A stretch of DNA of 64,000 bases from the NCBI RefSeq assembly GCF_947500655.1, contig NZ_CANMSK010000001.1:124001-188000 (forward strand). Direction: 5' to 3'. A program made the translations under genes and the position numbers. The notes under the pieces were generated by a model. It was not told where the DNA came from, ran no database searches, and saw only the letters and a list, made by a program, of their open reading frames with translations. Positions 17,853 through 26,806 of the stretch are shown here, one piece after another. The stretch comes from an uncultured Psychrosphaera sp. (GTDB lineage Bacteria > Pseudomonadota > Gammaproteobacteria > Enterobacterales > Alteromonadaceae). How positions within the stretch are numbered: position 1 is the first letter of the stretch; each line of letters begins with the position of its first letter.

Positions 17853-19601
17853 ATGAGTATAAGACGCCACCTATTTCTATTGATCACCGGATTAGTGCTA
17901 GTTATTGCACTTGCTCAAGTTGCCTTGTTGTCTCACTTTAAGAGTAACGTAGAATCTGAAATAGAACGCAGAGGTAAAGACTTCGCCGACAGGATCTTAA
18001 GATACACAATTGATAGCATTGAAGACGAAGATCAAATCTTAGATTCTGAAACAAAGGTCGACATTGTTGCTTTAATGCCAACCCCACCAATTATAGGCTT
18101 TGAAGATCTACTTAGAATCCAAGTAAGTAAAAAGAAAGAATTTAACTTTAAAATTGAATTACCAGCCGAGATTTTAAATTCAGCCAGCGGATTAATGGAA
18201 GTTATCGGCGAGTTACCTGAACAAGTTAAACCAACAGTAATGTCTCTAGCCCAACAGTTAAATAGCAAGAAAATTAACACCATAGAAATGTCAGAAGATG
18301 GTTACCGAGTTAAACTCAGTATTAAGCGCCCTCGCCCTAATAAAATAATAAAACGTCATTTAACCAAACAAATCGAAAATATGAGAAATTTTGGTTTAGA
18401 AAATGACAATATAAAAATAGAAACTATTCAGGAAGACGGAAGCACAAAAGTAATTCACGCCAAAAGTGTAAAAAGTCGAGATCCTGATGTGGTTATTAGC
18501 AAACGAAAATCTCAGGTTTCTGAACTATTTAATTATGTGATCTTAATGATAGTGATCACCACACTACTTTCAATATTCTTAGTTTTTTGGCTCAGTAAAC
18601 GTTTTAGCAAACCGTTACAAGAATTGATCAATGGCTTTAAGCAATTAGAAAACGGTCACTTTGGTATCCAAGTAACACCTCAAGGCGTGAGTGAGATCAA
18701 TCAAACCATTCAACGTTTTAATACCATGAGTATCCAATTAGCTAAATTGGCCGACGCCGAATCTAAGTTACAAGAGCAACATCATTTAACTGAAATTAGT
18801 GACGTCAGCAAAGGCATCGCCCACGCACTTAGGAACCCAATGCACACCATTGGACTGGCAATAGAACAACTGCAATCTAACAACCTTTCTGAGCCAGTAA
18901 AACAAAAACTGTTTGCTCAAATTCAAAGTAAAATTGTGCAACTAGATAAGAATATTAAAGCCTTATTAACCATCACATCTGACGGATTAGAAAGATTACA
19001 AACGCTATCACTCAGTGGCTTAATTAACGACGTAGTTTTAGAGCTGAAACAAACTCATGACACTAGTAAAGGCAAATTAAAAATTGATCTTGAGCTGGAT
19101 GACAGTATTAAAATACTGGGAGCGGAAAGTGAATTCAGATCTATTTTACACACCCTATTATTTAACGCTTATGAAGCAAGTTTCATATCAGATCAAGATC
19201 TAAAGGCTGCTCAAAGTACAGCAGGAAAAGATCCTATTGATGGTTTAATACACTTGATTATAAAGAGTTATAGCAAAAATGAACTAACGGTCATTTCAAT
19301 AACTGACTTTGGGTCAGGTTTAAATCCAGATATACAAGACAGATTATTCACAGCTCATTGTTCTACCAAAGCAGAAGGTGCTGGCATGGGTCTTTACATT
19401 AGTAAAAAATTAATTGAATTACATTATGAAGGATCGTTAACGGTTCAAAACAATACCGAAAACGATCGTATTACCGGAGTAACCGCATTGTGTACTCTTC
19501 CGCAAACAAGTAAAAAAAACACGCTAAAAAATAACAATGAAAGTGGCTTTGAAAGTGACGATAAAAGCACGACTGAAAACAAGAATACAGGAAGCAACTG
19601 A
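17853..19601 (+). CDS. Sensor histidine kinase, partner of a sigma-54 response regulator
   Basis: A 582-residue membrane kinase. TM1 is about residues 7-27, a periplasmic sensor region of about 200 residues follows, TM2 is about 228-248, then HAMP (RFSKPLQELINGFKQLENGHFGI), the phospho-acceptor His324 in GIAHALRNPMHTIG, and a HATPase with N box (LLFNAYEAS), G1 (DFGSGL) and G2 (GAGMGLYIS). The asparagine-rich C-terminal tail after about residue 550 is probably disordered. The sensor region matches no family I know, so the signal is unknown. The stop overlaps the next start (TGATG). Confidence 0.88.
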   Translation: MSIRRHLFLLITGLVLVIALAQVALLSHFKSNVESEIERRGKDFADRILRYTIDSIEDEDQILDSETKVDIVALMPTPPIIGFEDLLRIQVSKKKEFNFKIELPAEILNSASGLMEVIGELPEQVKPTVMSLAQQLNSKKINTIEMSEDGYRVKLSIKRPRPNKIIKRHLTKQIENMRNFGLENDNIKIETIQEDGSTKVIHAKSVKSRDPDVVISKRKSQVSELFNYVILMIVITTLLSIFLVFWLSKRFSKPLQELINGFKQLENGHFGIQVTPQGVSEINQTIQRFNTMSIQLAKLADAESKLQEQHHLTEISDVSKGIAHALRNPMHTIGLAIEQLQSNNLSEPVKQKLFAQIQSKIVQLDKNIKALLTITSDGLERLQTLSLSGLINDVVLELKQTHDTSKGKLKIDLELDDSIKILGAESEFRSILHTLLFNAYEASFISDQDLKAAQSTAGKDPIDGLIHLIIKSYSKNELTVISITDFGSGLNPDIQDRLFTAHCSTKAEGAGMGLYISKKLIELHYEGSLTVQNNTENDRITGVTALCTLPQTSKKNTLKNNNESGFESDDKSTTENKNTGSN

Positions 19602-20962
19602 TGCATATTTTATTAGTAGAAGATGAACAAGATCAGCGGGAATTGGTTGCTGGTATATTAGAAGCAAACGAGATGAAAGTTACGCAAGCCGACAGCGTTG
19701 AGTCAGCCATTGTAACACTAAAAAACTTGGTTGATAAAAACACCCTACCCGACGTGATCTTCTCCGACTGGAAGTTAGGCACCTTAACTGGTATTTCATT
19801 ATTGGAATACGTAAGAAACAATTCTCTCAATATTGGCTTTGTTGTTGCCACCGCTTATGGCTCTGTAAAACATGCAATTGAAGCCATTGAAAAAGGCGCT
19901 GATGATTACTTAAGTAAACCGTTTCAATCACAAGAGTTGTTATTAGCGATTTCAAAAGCCAATACTGCCAAGTCATTAAAAGCGCAAAACAAGTCGTTAG
20001 AAAAACAATTAACTGAACAACAAACATTAGTTGATTTAGTAGGTAACGCACCTTGTATGCAACAAGTGTATGAGCGTATTAAACGCGTATCTAACACCAA
20101 TGCTACAGTAATGATCAGCGGTGAAAGTGGCACAGGTAAAGAGTTGGCCGCAAGAGCATTACACCAGCTGTCTGATAGAAAAAACAACAGCTTTATCGCC
20201 ATAAACTGTGGTGCAATTCCAGAGTCGTTGGCTGAAGCTGAATTATTTGGCGCAGAAAAAGGCGCGTTCACCGGCGCTATCACCCAAAAAATTGGCAAAA
20301 TTGAAGCCGCGCATCAAGGCACTCTTTTCTTAGATGAAATTGGCGAACTTCCCATTTTACTACAAGCTAAGTTATTACGTTTCTTACAAGAAGGCGTTAT
20401 TACTCGTTTAGGCTCCAACGACGAAATCCAAGTAGACGCTCGGGTTATCGCCGCCACGCACAGAGACATTCCAAGCCAAATAAGCAAACAAGAGTTTAGA
20501 GAAGATTTATATTATCGTCTTAACGTTGTTCCGCTAAGAATGCCCTCTTTAAAAGAACGCCCTGAAGATATACCAAAACTGATTTTGCATTTTATTAACA
20601 AGTTTGAAAATGAATATGGCAGCCAGTCAGCTAAATTATCACCCGCAACCAAAAAACTATTACTGGATCATAACTGGCCAGGCAATGTAAGAGAATTAAG
20701 TAACAAGTTAGAACGCTTTGTACTGCTAGGTGACGAACAAGAGCTAGTAAATGACTTAACCGCTCCAACCATGATTGAAAGCATTGATGAAGACTCACAA
20801 GGCTTTAACATTCCAGATGAAGGCATGAATTGGGATGACTTTGAAAAACAAGTTTTACAGCAAGCTCTACTAAAAACCAAAAATAATAAAACCAAAGCGG
20901 CCAAATTATTAGGCATGGGATACAAACAATTTCTATATCGGATTGAAAAATTTGAACTTTGA
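19601..20962 (+). CDS. NtrC-family sigma-54-dependent response regulator
   Basis: A 453-residue transcription activator. Receiver domain residues 1-120 with phospho-acceptor Asp56 (FSDWKLG) and the switch region TAYGSVK/DDYLSKPF; AAA+ domain about 145-385 with Walker A GESGTGKE, the sigma-54 contact loop GAFTGA and Walker B LFLDEIGELP; Fis-type HTH at the C-terminus (NNKTKAAKLLGMGYKQFLYRIEKF). It needs phosphorylation by the kinase encoded just upstream and should activate sigma-54 promoters, most likely the one at 17557-17573. Confidence 0.94.
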   Translation: MHILLVEDEQDQRELVAGILEANEMKVTQADSVESAIVTLKNLVDKNTLPDVIFSDWKLGTLTGISLLEYVRNNSLNIGFVVATAYGSVKHAIEAIEKGADDYLSKPFQSQELLLAISKANTAKSLKAQNKSLEKQLTEQQTLVDLVGNAPCMQQVYERIKRVSNTNATVMISGESGTGKELAARALHQLSDRKNNSFIAINCGAIPESLAEAELFGAEKGAFTGAITQKIGKIEAAHQGTLFLDEIGELPILLQAKLLRFLQEGVITRLGSNDEIQVDARVIAATHRDIPSQISKQEFREDLYYRLNVVPLRMPSLKERPEDIPKLILHFINKFENEYGSQSAKLSPATKKLLLDHNWPGNVRELSNKLERFVLLGDEQELVNDLTAPTMIESIDEDSQGFNIPDEGMNWDDFEKQVLQQALLKTKNNKTKAAKLLGMGYKQFLYRIEKFEL

Positions 20963-21083
20963 AACTAAAGTATTAATTCATAACTAGTTTAGTTAAATAA
21001 CCAATGCTTTTAAGACTGTGTGTTTAGTCAATTAACTATTGCGTTATTTTGCTTGTAGCTAATCTTTTACTTTAAGGAAATGT

Positions 21084-21272
21084 ATGCCTGCCACGCTGTT
21101 TTTAAAACAAATTCTTGGACTAACAAGTGAAGAATCTAATTTACTGAGCAAAACAGTTAAGCAAACCAAATGGAATTCGTTTGAAGAATTACTGGCGTTG
21201 TTTCCAGAAGAAGATGAAGAGCTTGCAACAATAAGAACCAAAATACAGGATTATATAAATCCGCCGTCATAG
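21084..21272 (+). CDS. Small acidic hypothetical protein
   Basis: A 62-residue protein with an AAGGAA RBS five nt before its ATG. It is helical and acidic (WNSFEELLALFPEEDEELATIRTKIQDYI) with no signal peptide or known motif. It follows the response regulator on the same strand by 121 bp. Coding status rests on the RBS and amino-acid composition; function unknown. Confidence 0.5.
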   Translation: MPATLFLKQILGLTSEESNLLSKTVKQTKWNSFEELLALFPEEDEELATIRTKIQDYINPPS

Positions 21273-21358
21273 AGGCATGGGCTTAATTTATTGTTTAAAA
21301 TCTAAAGCCAAACCTAATGCCTAGAAGATTAAAATCAAAAGACTGTTTCACCTTCGGC

Positions 21359-21411
21359 GGTCATCAATAATACATCCCTGTATTGATGACATCCCTTCAT
21401 CCATGAAGTGG
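21359..21411 (+). repeat. Palindromic module, copy 1
   Basis: A 53-bp REP-like unit made of two nested dyads: CATCAATA/TATTGATG around ACATCCCTG, then TTCATCCATGAA. Copy 2 is at 21472-21523, and an inverted copy at 54161-54214 is inserted inside another repeat. Confidence 0.8.
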
Positions 21412-21471
21412 CAGGTTGTCAGTTTTAGCTTTTACGAATAGACAGACAACCTAAGCGAGTACATCCATGGC

Positions 21472-21523
21472 GGCCATCAATAATACATCCCTGTATTGGT
21501 GGCATCCCATCATCCATGATGTG
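21472..21523 (+). repeat. Palindromic module, copy 2
   Basis: Same unit as at 21359, with compensating changes (TATTGGTGG; CATCATCCATGATG) that keep the second dyad perfect, suggesting the hairpin matters. Confidence 0.8.
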
Positions 21524-21587
21524 AACAATACCTTTTTCAACAGCCAAAAAGGCGCAGGCTTAATTTATTGTTTAAAATCAAAAGACT

Positions 21588-21794
21588 GTTTCACCTGCGG
21601 CGACCATACCTTTTTCAACAGCTAAAAAGGTAGGCCAAAAAGCCGCTTCCAACAAAATCTAATACTTAATTAAATAGTTATTTTTGTTTACAAAAAAAGG
21701 GCTGAAAAATCGTCCCTGATAATCAATCCTTTCTCAGCATCCATGCTTCGAATTTTATAAAAAATAATATTTAACAAAGTGATTTTGTGATGGA
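21588..21794 (+). repeat. Dispersed 207-bp repeat, copy A
   Basis: Closely matches the reverse complement of 54085-54365. Shared landmarks are GCATCCATGCTTCGAATTTT, the stretch around GGGCTGAAAAATCGTCCCTG, and GGCGACCATACC. It contains no ORF. Copy B differs mainly by carrying an extra palindromic module. Confidence 0.85.
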
Positions 21795-21999
21795 GACTGA
21801 AAAGCAAAATCAGTGCTCCTTTGTGAGTAATTTCGTTAAAATAAAAACTAACTAATCACCTGTATTCATATACAGGTTTAAGTGAAAACACATGAATCTT
21901 TACTGTCATGGCACGCTATGTAATTTTTAAATATGGCTCGATTAAGTAGAGTTTTTTCGTAAGCCTCTGTTTTTCTAATAAATTCTTTAAATTAAAATT

Positions 22000-22033
22000 T
22001 TACATAACGTGCCACTGATGGCGTGTTATGTAA
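22000..22033. repeat. 34-bp palindrome, possible degenerate attC
   Basis: Arms TTACATAAC/GTTATGTAA are a perfect 9-bp match, followed inward by GCC/GGC around a short loop. A related half (GGCACGCTATGTAAT) lies at 21910-21924, and both are followed by ATGGCTCG. The AAC/GTT ends resemble integron core sites, so a tiny non-coding cassette is possible, but the element is much shorter than a normal attC. Confidence 0.35.
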
Positions 22034-22179
22034 ATGGCTCGTTTTCCCCAAACAAAAAAGTGTTTGTTTATCCATAAATCTACTGGTAAGTTATTAGTAT
22101 TATTAAATAAAAAAGTTTATTAGTGGAATAAAACCACCTGTGGATAACTTCCTTTAACAGGAATTCGCGCTAATACGCT

Positions 22180-22188
22180 GTTAGGTGC
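22180..22188 (+). other. Integron core site at the start of cassette 1
   Basis: GTTAGGTGC, the reverse complement of the GCACCTAAC that ends the DinB gene (22721-22729). A cassette's first bases and the start of its own attC match in just this way. A short inverted repeat TAACAG/CTGTTA (22155-22182) overlaps it and may be the remnant of the upstream recombination site. Confidence 0.75.
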
Positions 22189-22224
22189 TCTTTGAGTTAT
22201 GAGCATTTTAATTATGGAGAGATA

Positions 22225-22728
22225 ATGAAACTTATTAAGGCATTTCAATATAAAAAATGGGCAAATAGTGAATTGCTAATGCTTGGAGAACAGCAGTTAT
22301 CTAAACTACCGGAAAACGACGCCACTTTTTTTATTCGAATTCTGAATCATACGACTGTCGTTGACAGCTTATTCATTAGTCGAATTTTAAATGAACCCGA
22401 AAAATATAGCGCAGATAACACACTAGAGACACCGACACTATCTGAATTACGTCAAACAATGGAGCAAAACGATTCTTGGTTAGTTAGTTTTACAGAGTCA
22501 GCTTCACCAGAAGAATTAAATAGGGTTGTAATATTCAAGTTTGTTGATGGTGATTTAGGGCAACTCACAGTTGAAGAAATTCTTATGCATCTGATGACTC
22601 ATGGGAGTAACCATCGAGGTATGGCTTCGAGAGTATTGGCAGAGAATGATCTAGAGCGCCCGAAAGATACATTCACTCGATATTTGCATCAAGTAGAGCC
22701 ATCAAGAAGGCAAGTCTCTAGCACCTAA
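22225..22728 (+). CDS. DinB-family protein, integron cassette gene
   Basis: A 167-residue four-helix DinB/YfiT-like protein. The metal-binding histidines are seen in RILNHTTVVDSLF and the C-terminal LMTHGSNHRGMASRVL. Members are metal-dependent thiol transferases or stress proteins; the substrate here is unknown. I chose the ATG at 22225 because GGAGA lies 4 nt upstream; an in-frame TTG at 22192 is less likely. The stop codon lies inside the cassette's attC core site (ACCTAAC), a common feature of gene cassettes. DinB proteins are frequent integron cargo. Confidence 0.85.
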   Translation: MKLIKAFQYKKWANSELLMLGEQQLSKLPENDATFFIRILNHTTVVDSLFISRILNEPEKYSADNTLETPTLSELRQTMEQNDSWLVSFTESASPEELNRVVIFKFVDGDLGQLTVEEILMHLMTHGSNHRGMASRVLAENDLERPKDTFTRYLHQVEPSRRQVSST

Positions 22729-22800
22729 CAAGCACATTAAATTTGCTCCTTATAGTCGCCCGACGTTCGCAAGCTCTCGCGGTTTATGTGAGCGTTATAC
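22721..22800 (+). other. attC site of cassette 1
   Basis: About 78 bp from ACCTAAC to GTTATAC. The inner boxes AGCACATTAAA and TTTATGTGAGC are complementary with one extra base, as expected of L''/L' arms with an extrahelical base. The segment between is imperfectly palindromic (CGCCCGACGTTCGCAAGCTC). It separates two short ORFs with no promoter between them. Confidence 0.75.
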
Positions 22801-22806
22801 GTATAG

Positions 22807-23289
22807 GTGAATTCATTGAAGAATGTGGATGCTTTGAAAGCTTTAAGAAAAGAAAGATCAATGGCATCTCCTTTTCCAAATTTGATTGATTTTGAGTCAT
22901 GGGCGGATAACGTCATTCCGCTTTTAAGTTTCAATACAAAAATACAATCAGAGTTTAAACAAGCTGTTACTAGCGCTGTAGTTTCATCTCGAATGAATTA
23001 TGGAGAAGATGCTCATACAAGTATCAATGATGCTATAGGTATATTGAATCAAGCAATATTATTACCTGAGCCTCAGGAAAGTGTCGCTCTTATAAATAAT
23101 GAATTAAAGGCTCCAGAAAAACTGACGATTCCTTGGCTAATTCAACACGTTGAAATCAAGCATTGGGTCATGGCAATTACAATTGTCTTTGCTTCATTTA
23201 GCGCAGGTGTCTATTTTGGTGGTACTGACTTATACAAATCTTTTTCTGTTTCCCAAAAAACTCAAAAAAACATAAGCGGTAATCCATAA
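22807..23289 (+). CDS. Membrane-anchored hypothetical protein, integron cassette gene
   Basis: A 160-residue protein starting with GTG only 12 nt inside the cassette. Residues 1-110 are soluble and mostly helical; one TM segment (WVMAITIVFASFSAGVYFGG, about 120-142) precedes a short tail. No family recognised. The cassette begins GTTATACGTAT (22794-22804) and its end carries the exact reverse complement ATACGTATAAC (23291-23301), which proves the cassette boundaries. The rest of its attC is displaced or lost at the insertion sequence that follows. Confidence 0.7.
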   Translation: MNSLKNVDALKALRKERSMASPFPNLIDFESWADNVIPLLSFNTKIQSEFKQAVTSAVVSSRMNYGEDAHTSINDAIGILNQAILLPEPQESVALINNELKAPEKLTIPWLIQHVEIKHWVMAITIVFASFSAGVYFGGTDLYKSFSVSQKTQKNISGNP

Positions 23290-23290
23290 A

Positions 23291-23330
23291 ATACGTATAA
23301 CAAGAGACTATGGCGTCAATAGTTAATTTT
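23291..23330 (+). other. Left part of the attC of cassette 2, cut by an IS
   Basis: ATACGTATAAC followed by AAGAGACTATGG is the R''/L'' side of an attC. The right side with a GTT core is not found within normal distance: the IS110-type element begins within about 35 bp. No matching GTT core was found on the far side of the IS either. Confidence 0.6.
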
Positions 23331-23336
23331 TAACTT

Positions 23337-24292
<956 letters not shown>

Positions 24293-24500
24293 AATAAGCT
24301 AACCCTTGCTTGCGTAATGCGGGTTCGAGACCCAGTAGACTATTCGAGTATTATGCTTGGAGTCTTTTGCAGCTTCTTACTTGTTACCGGTCTCTCAATA
24401 GAGGAGCCTACGCTCAATCGAACTACTGTATAAAAGGCTTTGGTTGCAGCCAAAGCTTGGGCCTCACATTACCCGAACTTGGTTTAAATAATAATTAATT
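24293..24500 (-). ncRNA. Candidate bridge/seek RNA region of the IS element
   Basis: Non-coding DNA upstream of the transposase with several hairpins: GGGTTCGAGACCC (24321-24333), CTCT-CAAT-AGAG (about 24393-24404) and GCTTTGG/CCAAAGC around a 6-nt loop (24437-24456). IS110-family elements encode a guide RNA in such a flank. This is inference from position and structure only. The rest of the gap to 24607 shows nothing clear. Confidence 0.3.
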
Positions 24501-24607
24501 TATGGGTTTATTATCCAAAATATAAAAAGGACAGCCACCTTAATTTTACATTAATTCCAGAGCTGGCTAGAAGTTAAAAATTTAGAAAAATAAAAACAAG
24601 GACAATT

Positions 24608-25567
24608 ATGCGTTTATGGACTTTTAAAAGACCTTTTCAATATGACGGTGACGATTATGAAGTGAAATACTTCTTTTCATTTACAACCTATACGTCACAG
24701 CTATTTTGCAATGGAACACTGGTAGACGAAACCACACATTTATTTGATGGTGATTTCAAAGTGGTTGAGCATAAGTTTCAACCCAGCAGCCAGACAACCG
24801 AGTCAGATGATCAAACTAAAGAAATAAGCGTATCCGTTGGCTACTTTAATTGGTTCACAGTCGGTATCCAAGTTAAGGAACTTGGTAATGAAAGCAGTGA
24901 AAGCAGTGAGTTAATTTATGAAAGTCACCCAGGTAAAGACATTCACTTTGCCAGTACAAAACTTGAGAAGTTTAACACCAAGTTAAATTTGCCAGAGCTA
25001 GATAATAAAAGAAAACTACAAAGTGAGAATTGGAAAAAAAACAAACCTTCTATTATTGCTGACATAGTTATTGGCATAGCATTTTTTGCAGTGGCAAAAG
25101 TAACTGGTGACCTAACCATAGCTGCATTTACAGGTGTGTCCTTAGGATTAGCGCTCGTCATTGTCCAGCGCTTTGTTAAAGTGGACTTGCTAGGTGGATT
25201 CGCCGTATTTGGAACCATAATGCTCTTAATATCAGCGATATTCTCCATTGCCTTTCAAAGTGAGTATTTAGTGCAACTCAAAGGCACATTTATGGGGGTA
25301 ATTAGTGCTTCAGCCCTTATAATAGATGGAGTGTTTAATAAAGGTGGTTACTTTGGAGCACGTTTTGAACGGTACTTAAACTCCCCTATTCAACATAAGT
25401 ATTTTGTTCTAGGTTTAGCATTTATCAGTTTATGCAAGGCAGGGCTAAATTATAGTGTTGCGAGTCAATTAACCGAAGACCAGTGGCTCACCTATGACAC
25501 CTTTATTGAAACACCACTTTATCTCGTAATGTTTTTCATCCTCATTTGGCGAGCAGGAAAAAGTTAG
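24608..25567 (+). CDS. YciB/IspZ-like membrane protein with an N-terminal soluble domain
   Basis: A 319-residue protein. Residues 1 to about 145 are soluble and beta-rich (WTFKRPFQYDGDDYEVKYFFSF..., FNWFTVGIQVKEL) with no signal peptide. Residues about 150-315 hold about five TM segments that resemble intracellular septation protein A (YciB/IspZ), including the spacing of VQRFVKVD, LKGTFMGVISASALIIDGVFNKGGYFG and the C-terminal pair. YciB acts in envelope maintenance near the divisome. The N-terminal domain is absent from E. coli YciB (179 aa). Family assignment of the membrane half is moderate. Confidence 0.55.
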   Translation: MRLWTFKRPFQYDGDDYEVKYFFSFTTYTSQLFCNGTLVDETTHLFDGDFKVVEHKFQPSSQTTESDDQTKEISVSVGYFNWFTVGIQVKELGNESSESSELIYESHPGKDIHFASTKLEKFNTKLNLPELDNKRKLQSENWKKNKPSIIADIVIGIAFFAVAKVTGDLTIAAFTGVSLGLALVIVQRFVKVDLLGGFAVFGTIMLLISAIFSIAFQSEYLVQLKGTFMGVISASALIIDGVFNKGGYFGARFERYLNSPIQHKYFVLGLAFISLCKAGLNYSVASQLTEDQWLTYDTFIETPLYLVMFFILIWRAGKS

Positions 25568-25731
25568 CCTAGAAAATTAACCAATGTAAAAATAAGAAAA
25601 ATGAGGAGCATTTGAGCAGCTATTAATATTTATTTCCAGAAGAAAACATTGAACTTAAAACGATAAGCTAAAAAATTGAACCCTATATCTCTACTCCATC
25701 CTAAATTTAGTTTTTTAAAATATTCAATTTA

Positions 25732-26781
25732 TCATTCAGACAAATCTTGAAAAAATGGATGCTGCATTATCCTTTCAACTTGCTCATCGGTTAGTCCTGT
25801 AGAGCTAACAAGTAATGGGTTTCTATGCATCAAATTGCTTGTCGTTGTACTGTCTAAATCATCCAGTGTGCCATTCGCTTCCTCTGGATGTGCTAACCCT
25901 AGATAATGTCCTAATTCATGCGCTATCAGCCTAGCAACTGTTGCAGGTTCATCAGTTTCGGTATTTCTTGAACCACAGGTACGCCTAGCTACAAATACGG
26001 CGTCCATATCTCCAGCGCCTCCGGGGATACTTGGTGTAAAACCAGCTAAGCGTTCGATACTAAAATATGTGTCAATTTCTAAACATGGGCCATAAATAAT
26101 ATCAATAACCCCTTCATCTTTATCAGGTAAAGTTGCAATGATACTTTCTAATTCATCATTACTTAAACTGTTTTCTAAAACTACATCTACATCCGAAATA
26201 GTATTCATACTTGTGATCAAAATAGATAAGTTCAATTCATTTGATATAAGTGTTGCCCAATCATTTTCATCTAGATCATTTACAACACTATCTGATAAAT
26301 TAAAACGTAACTTTAACCCTGCAAGAGCTGGTAATTCTGTCTCAAGTTTTTCAACAACTAGTTCGTCAGATGAAACATTAGACAAGTAAGTAGTGCAATC
26401 AACGCTAGCAAAACTAATAGCTGCTAGCTGTTCAGCGTTACCTTCTAGTACTAACAAACCTGAATTTCTAATAACTGAAGTACGCCACAGACAATCTACA
26501 CATTGGGCTGTATTAAACGAATACGATAATTCTTGATTATACTGACTGATTGCAGAGTTAACTTGAAAACAAGAGGCTGTATCACTATTTGATGTCACTC
26601 GTAATGTTTGTCTATCTTCACTAGTGCTTAATGAGAGAGACTCAGTATAACCATTTAATAGTTGTAACTCACTTATCGGTTGCCAATCCATAAGCGTTTG
26701 GCTAATTTCATTATCTTTGTTTTCCGTGTTGTCATCACAAGCACTCAAAACAAAAATAATACTGTTCAACCACCCTCTCAT
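25732..26781 (-). CDS. Metzincin-type metalloprotease lipoprotein
   Basis: A 349-residue lipoprotein: short signal MRGWLNSIIFVLSAC with lipobox LSAC, so lipidated at about Cys15. The zinc motif HELGHYLGLAH (His288, Glu289, His292, His298) and the Met-turn NLMHRNP identify a metzincin zinc protease. Residues 20-220 are a beta-rich region with four or more cysteines (SCFQV, QCVDCLWR, DCTTY). GAGGTG precedes the ATG. It is the last gene of a three-gene operon of exported proteins. Substrate unknown. Confidence 0.8.
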   Translation of the reverse strand: MRGWLNSIIFVLSACDDNTENKDNEISQTLMDWQPISELQLLNGYTESLSLSTSEDRQTLRVTSNSDTASCFQVNSAISQYNQELSYSFNTAQCVDCLWRTSVIRNSGLLVLEGNAEQLAAISFASVDCTTYLSNVSSDELVVEKLETELPALAGLKLRFNLSDSVVNDLDENDWATLISNELNLSILITSMNTISDVDVVLENSLSNDELESIIATLPDKDEGVIDIIYGPCLEIDTYFSIERLAGFTPSIPGGAGDMDAVFVARRTCGSRNTETDEPATVARLIAHELGHYLGLAHPEEANGTLDDLDSTTTSNLMHRNPLLVSSTGLTDEQVERIMQHPFFQDLSE

Positions 26782-26806
26782 TCAATACACCTCATTTCAA
26801 CACTTA

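Larger units (their letters stand above)
21278..21607. repeat. Repeat-rich non-coding block
   Basis: Two direct copies of a block GGCTTAATTTATTGTTTAAAATC...AAAAGACTGTTTCACC (21290-21354 and 21558-21595). The first copy is interrupted by about 35 bp that partly duplicates TAAAATC. Two copies of a 53-bp palindromic module lie between them. No ORF with coding character is present; the whole stretch 21273-22224 has no gene. Confidence 0.7.

Noticed and set aside
21278..21607. CRISPR-like alternation of repeats
   Set aside because: The repeats are of different kinds, unevenly spaced and internally palindromic; no regular spacers and no cas genes.
21273..22180. An integron integrase gene next to the cassettes
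   Set aside because: No ORF of adequate length or with tyrosine-recombinase motifs is present on either strand in this stretch.
24318..24336. tRNA T-arm-like sequence (GGGTTCGAGACCC)
   Set aside because: No acceptor, D or anticodon arm can be built around it on either strand; it is one hairpin of the IS flank.
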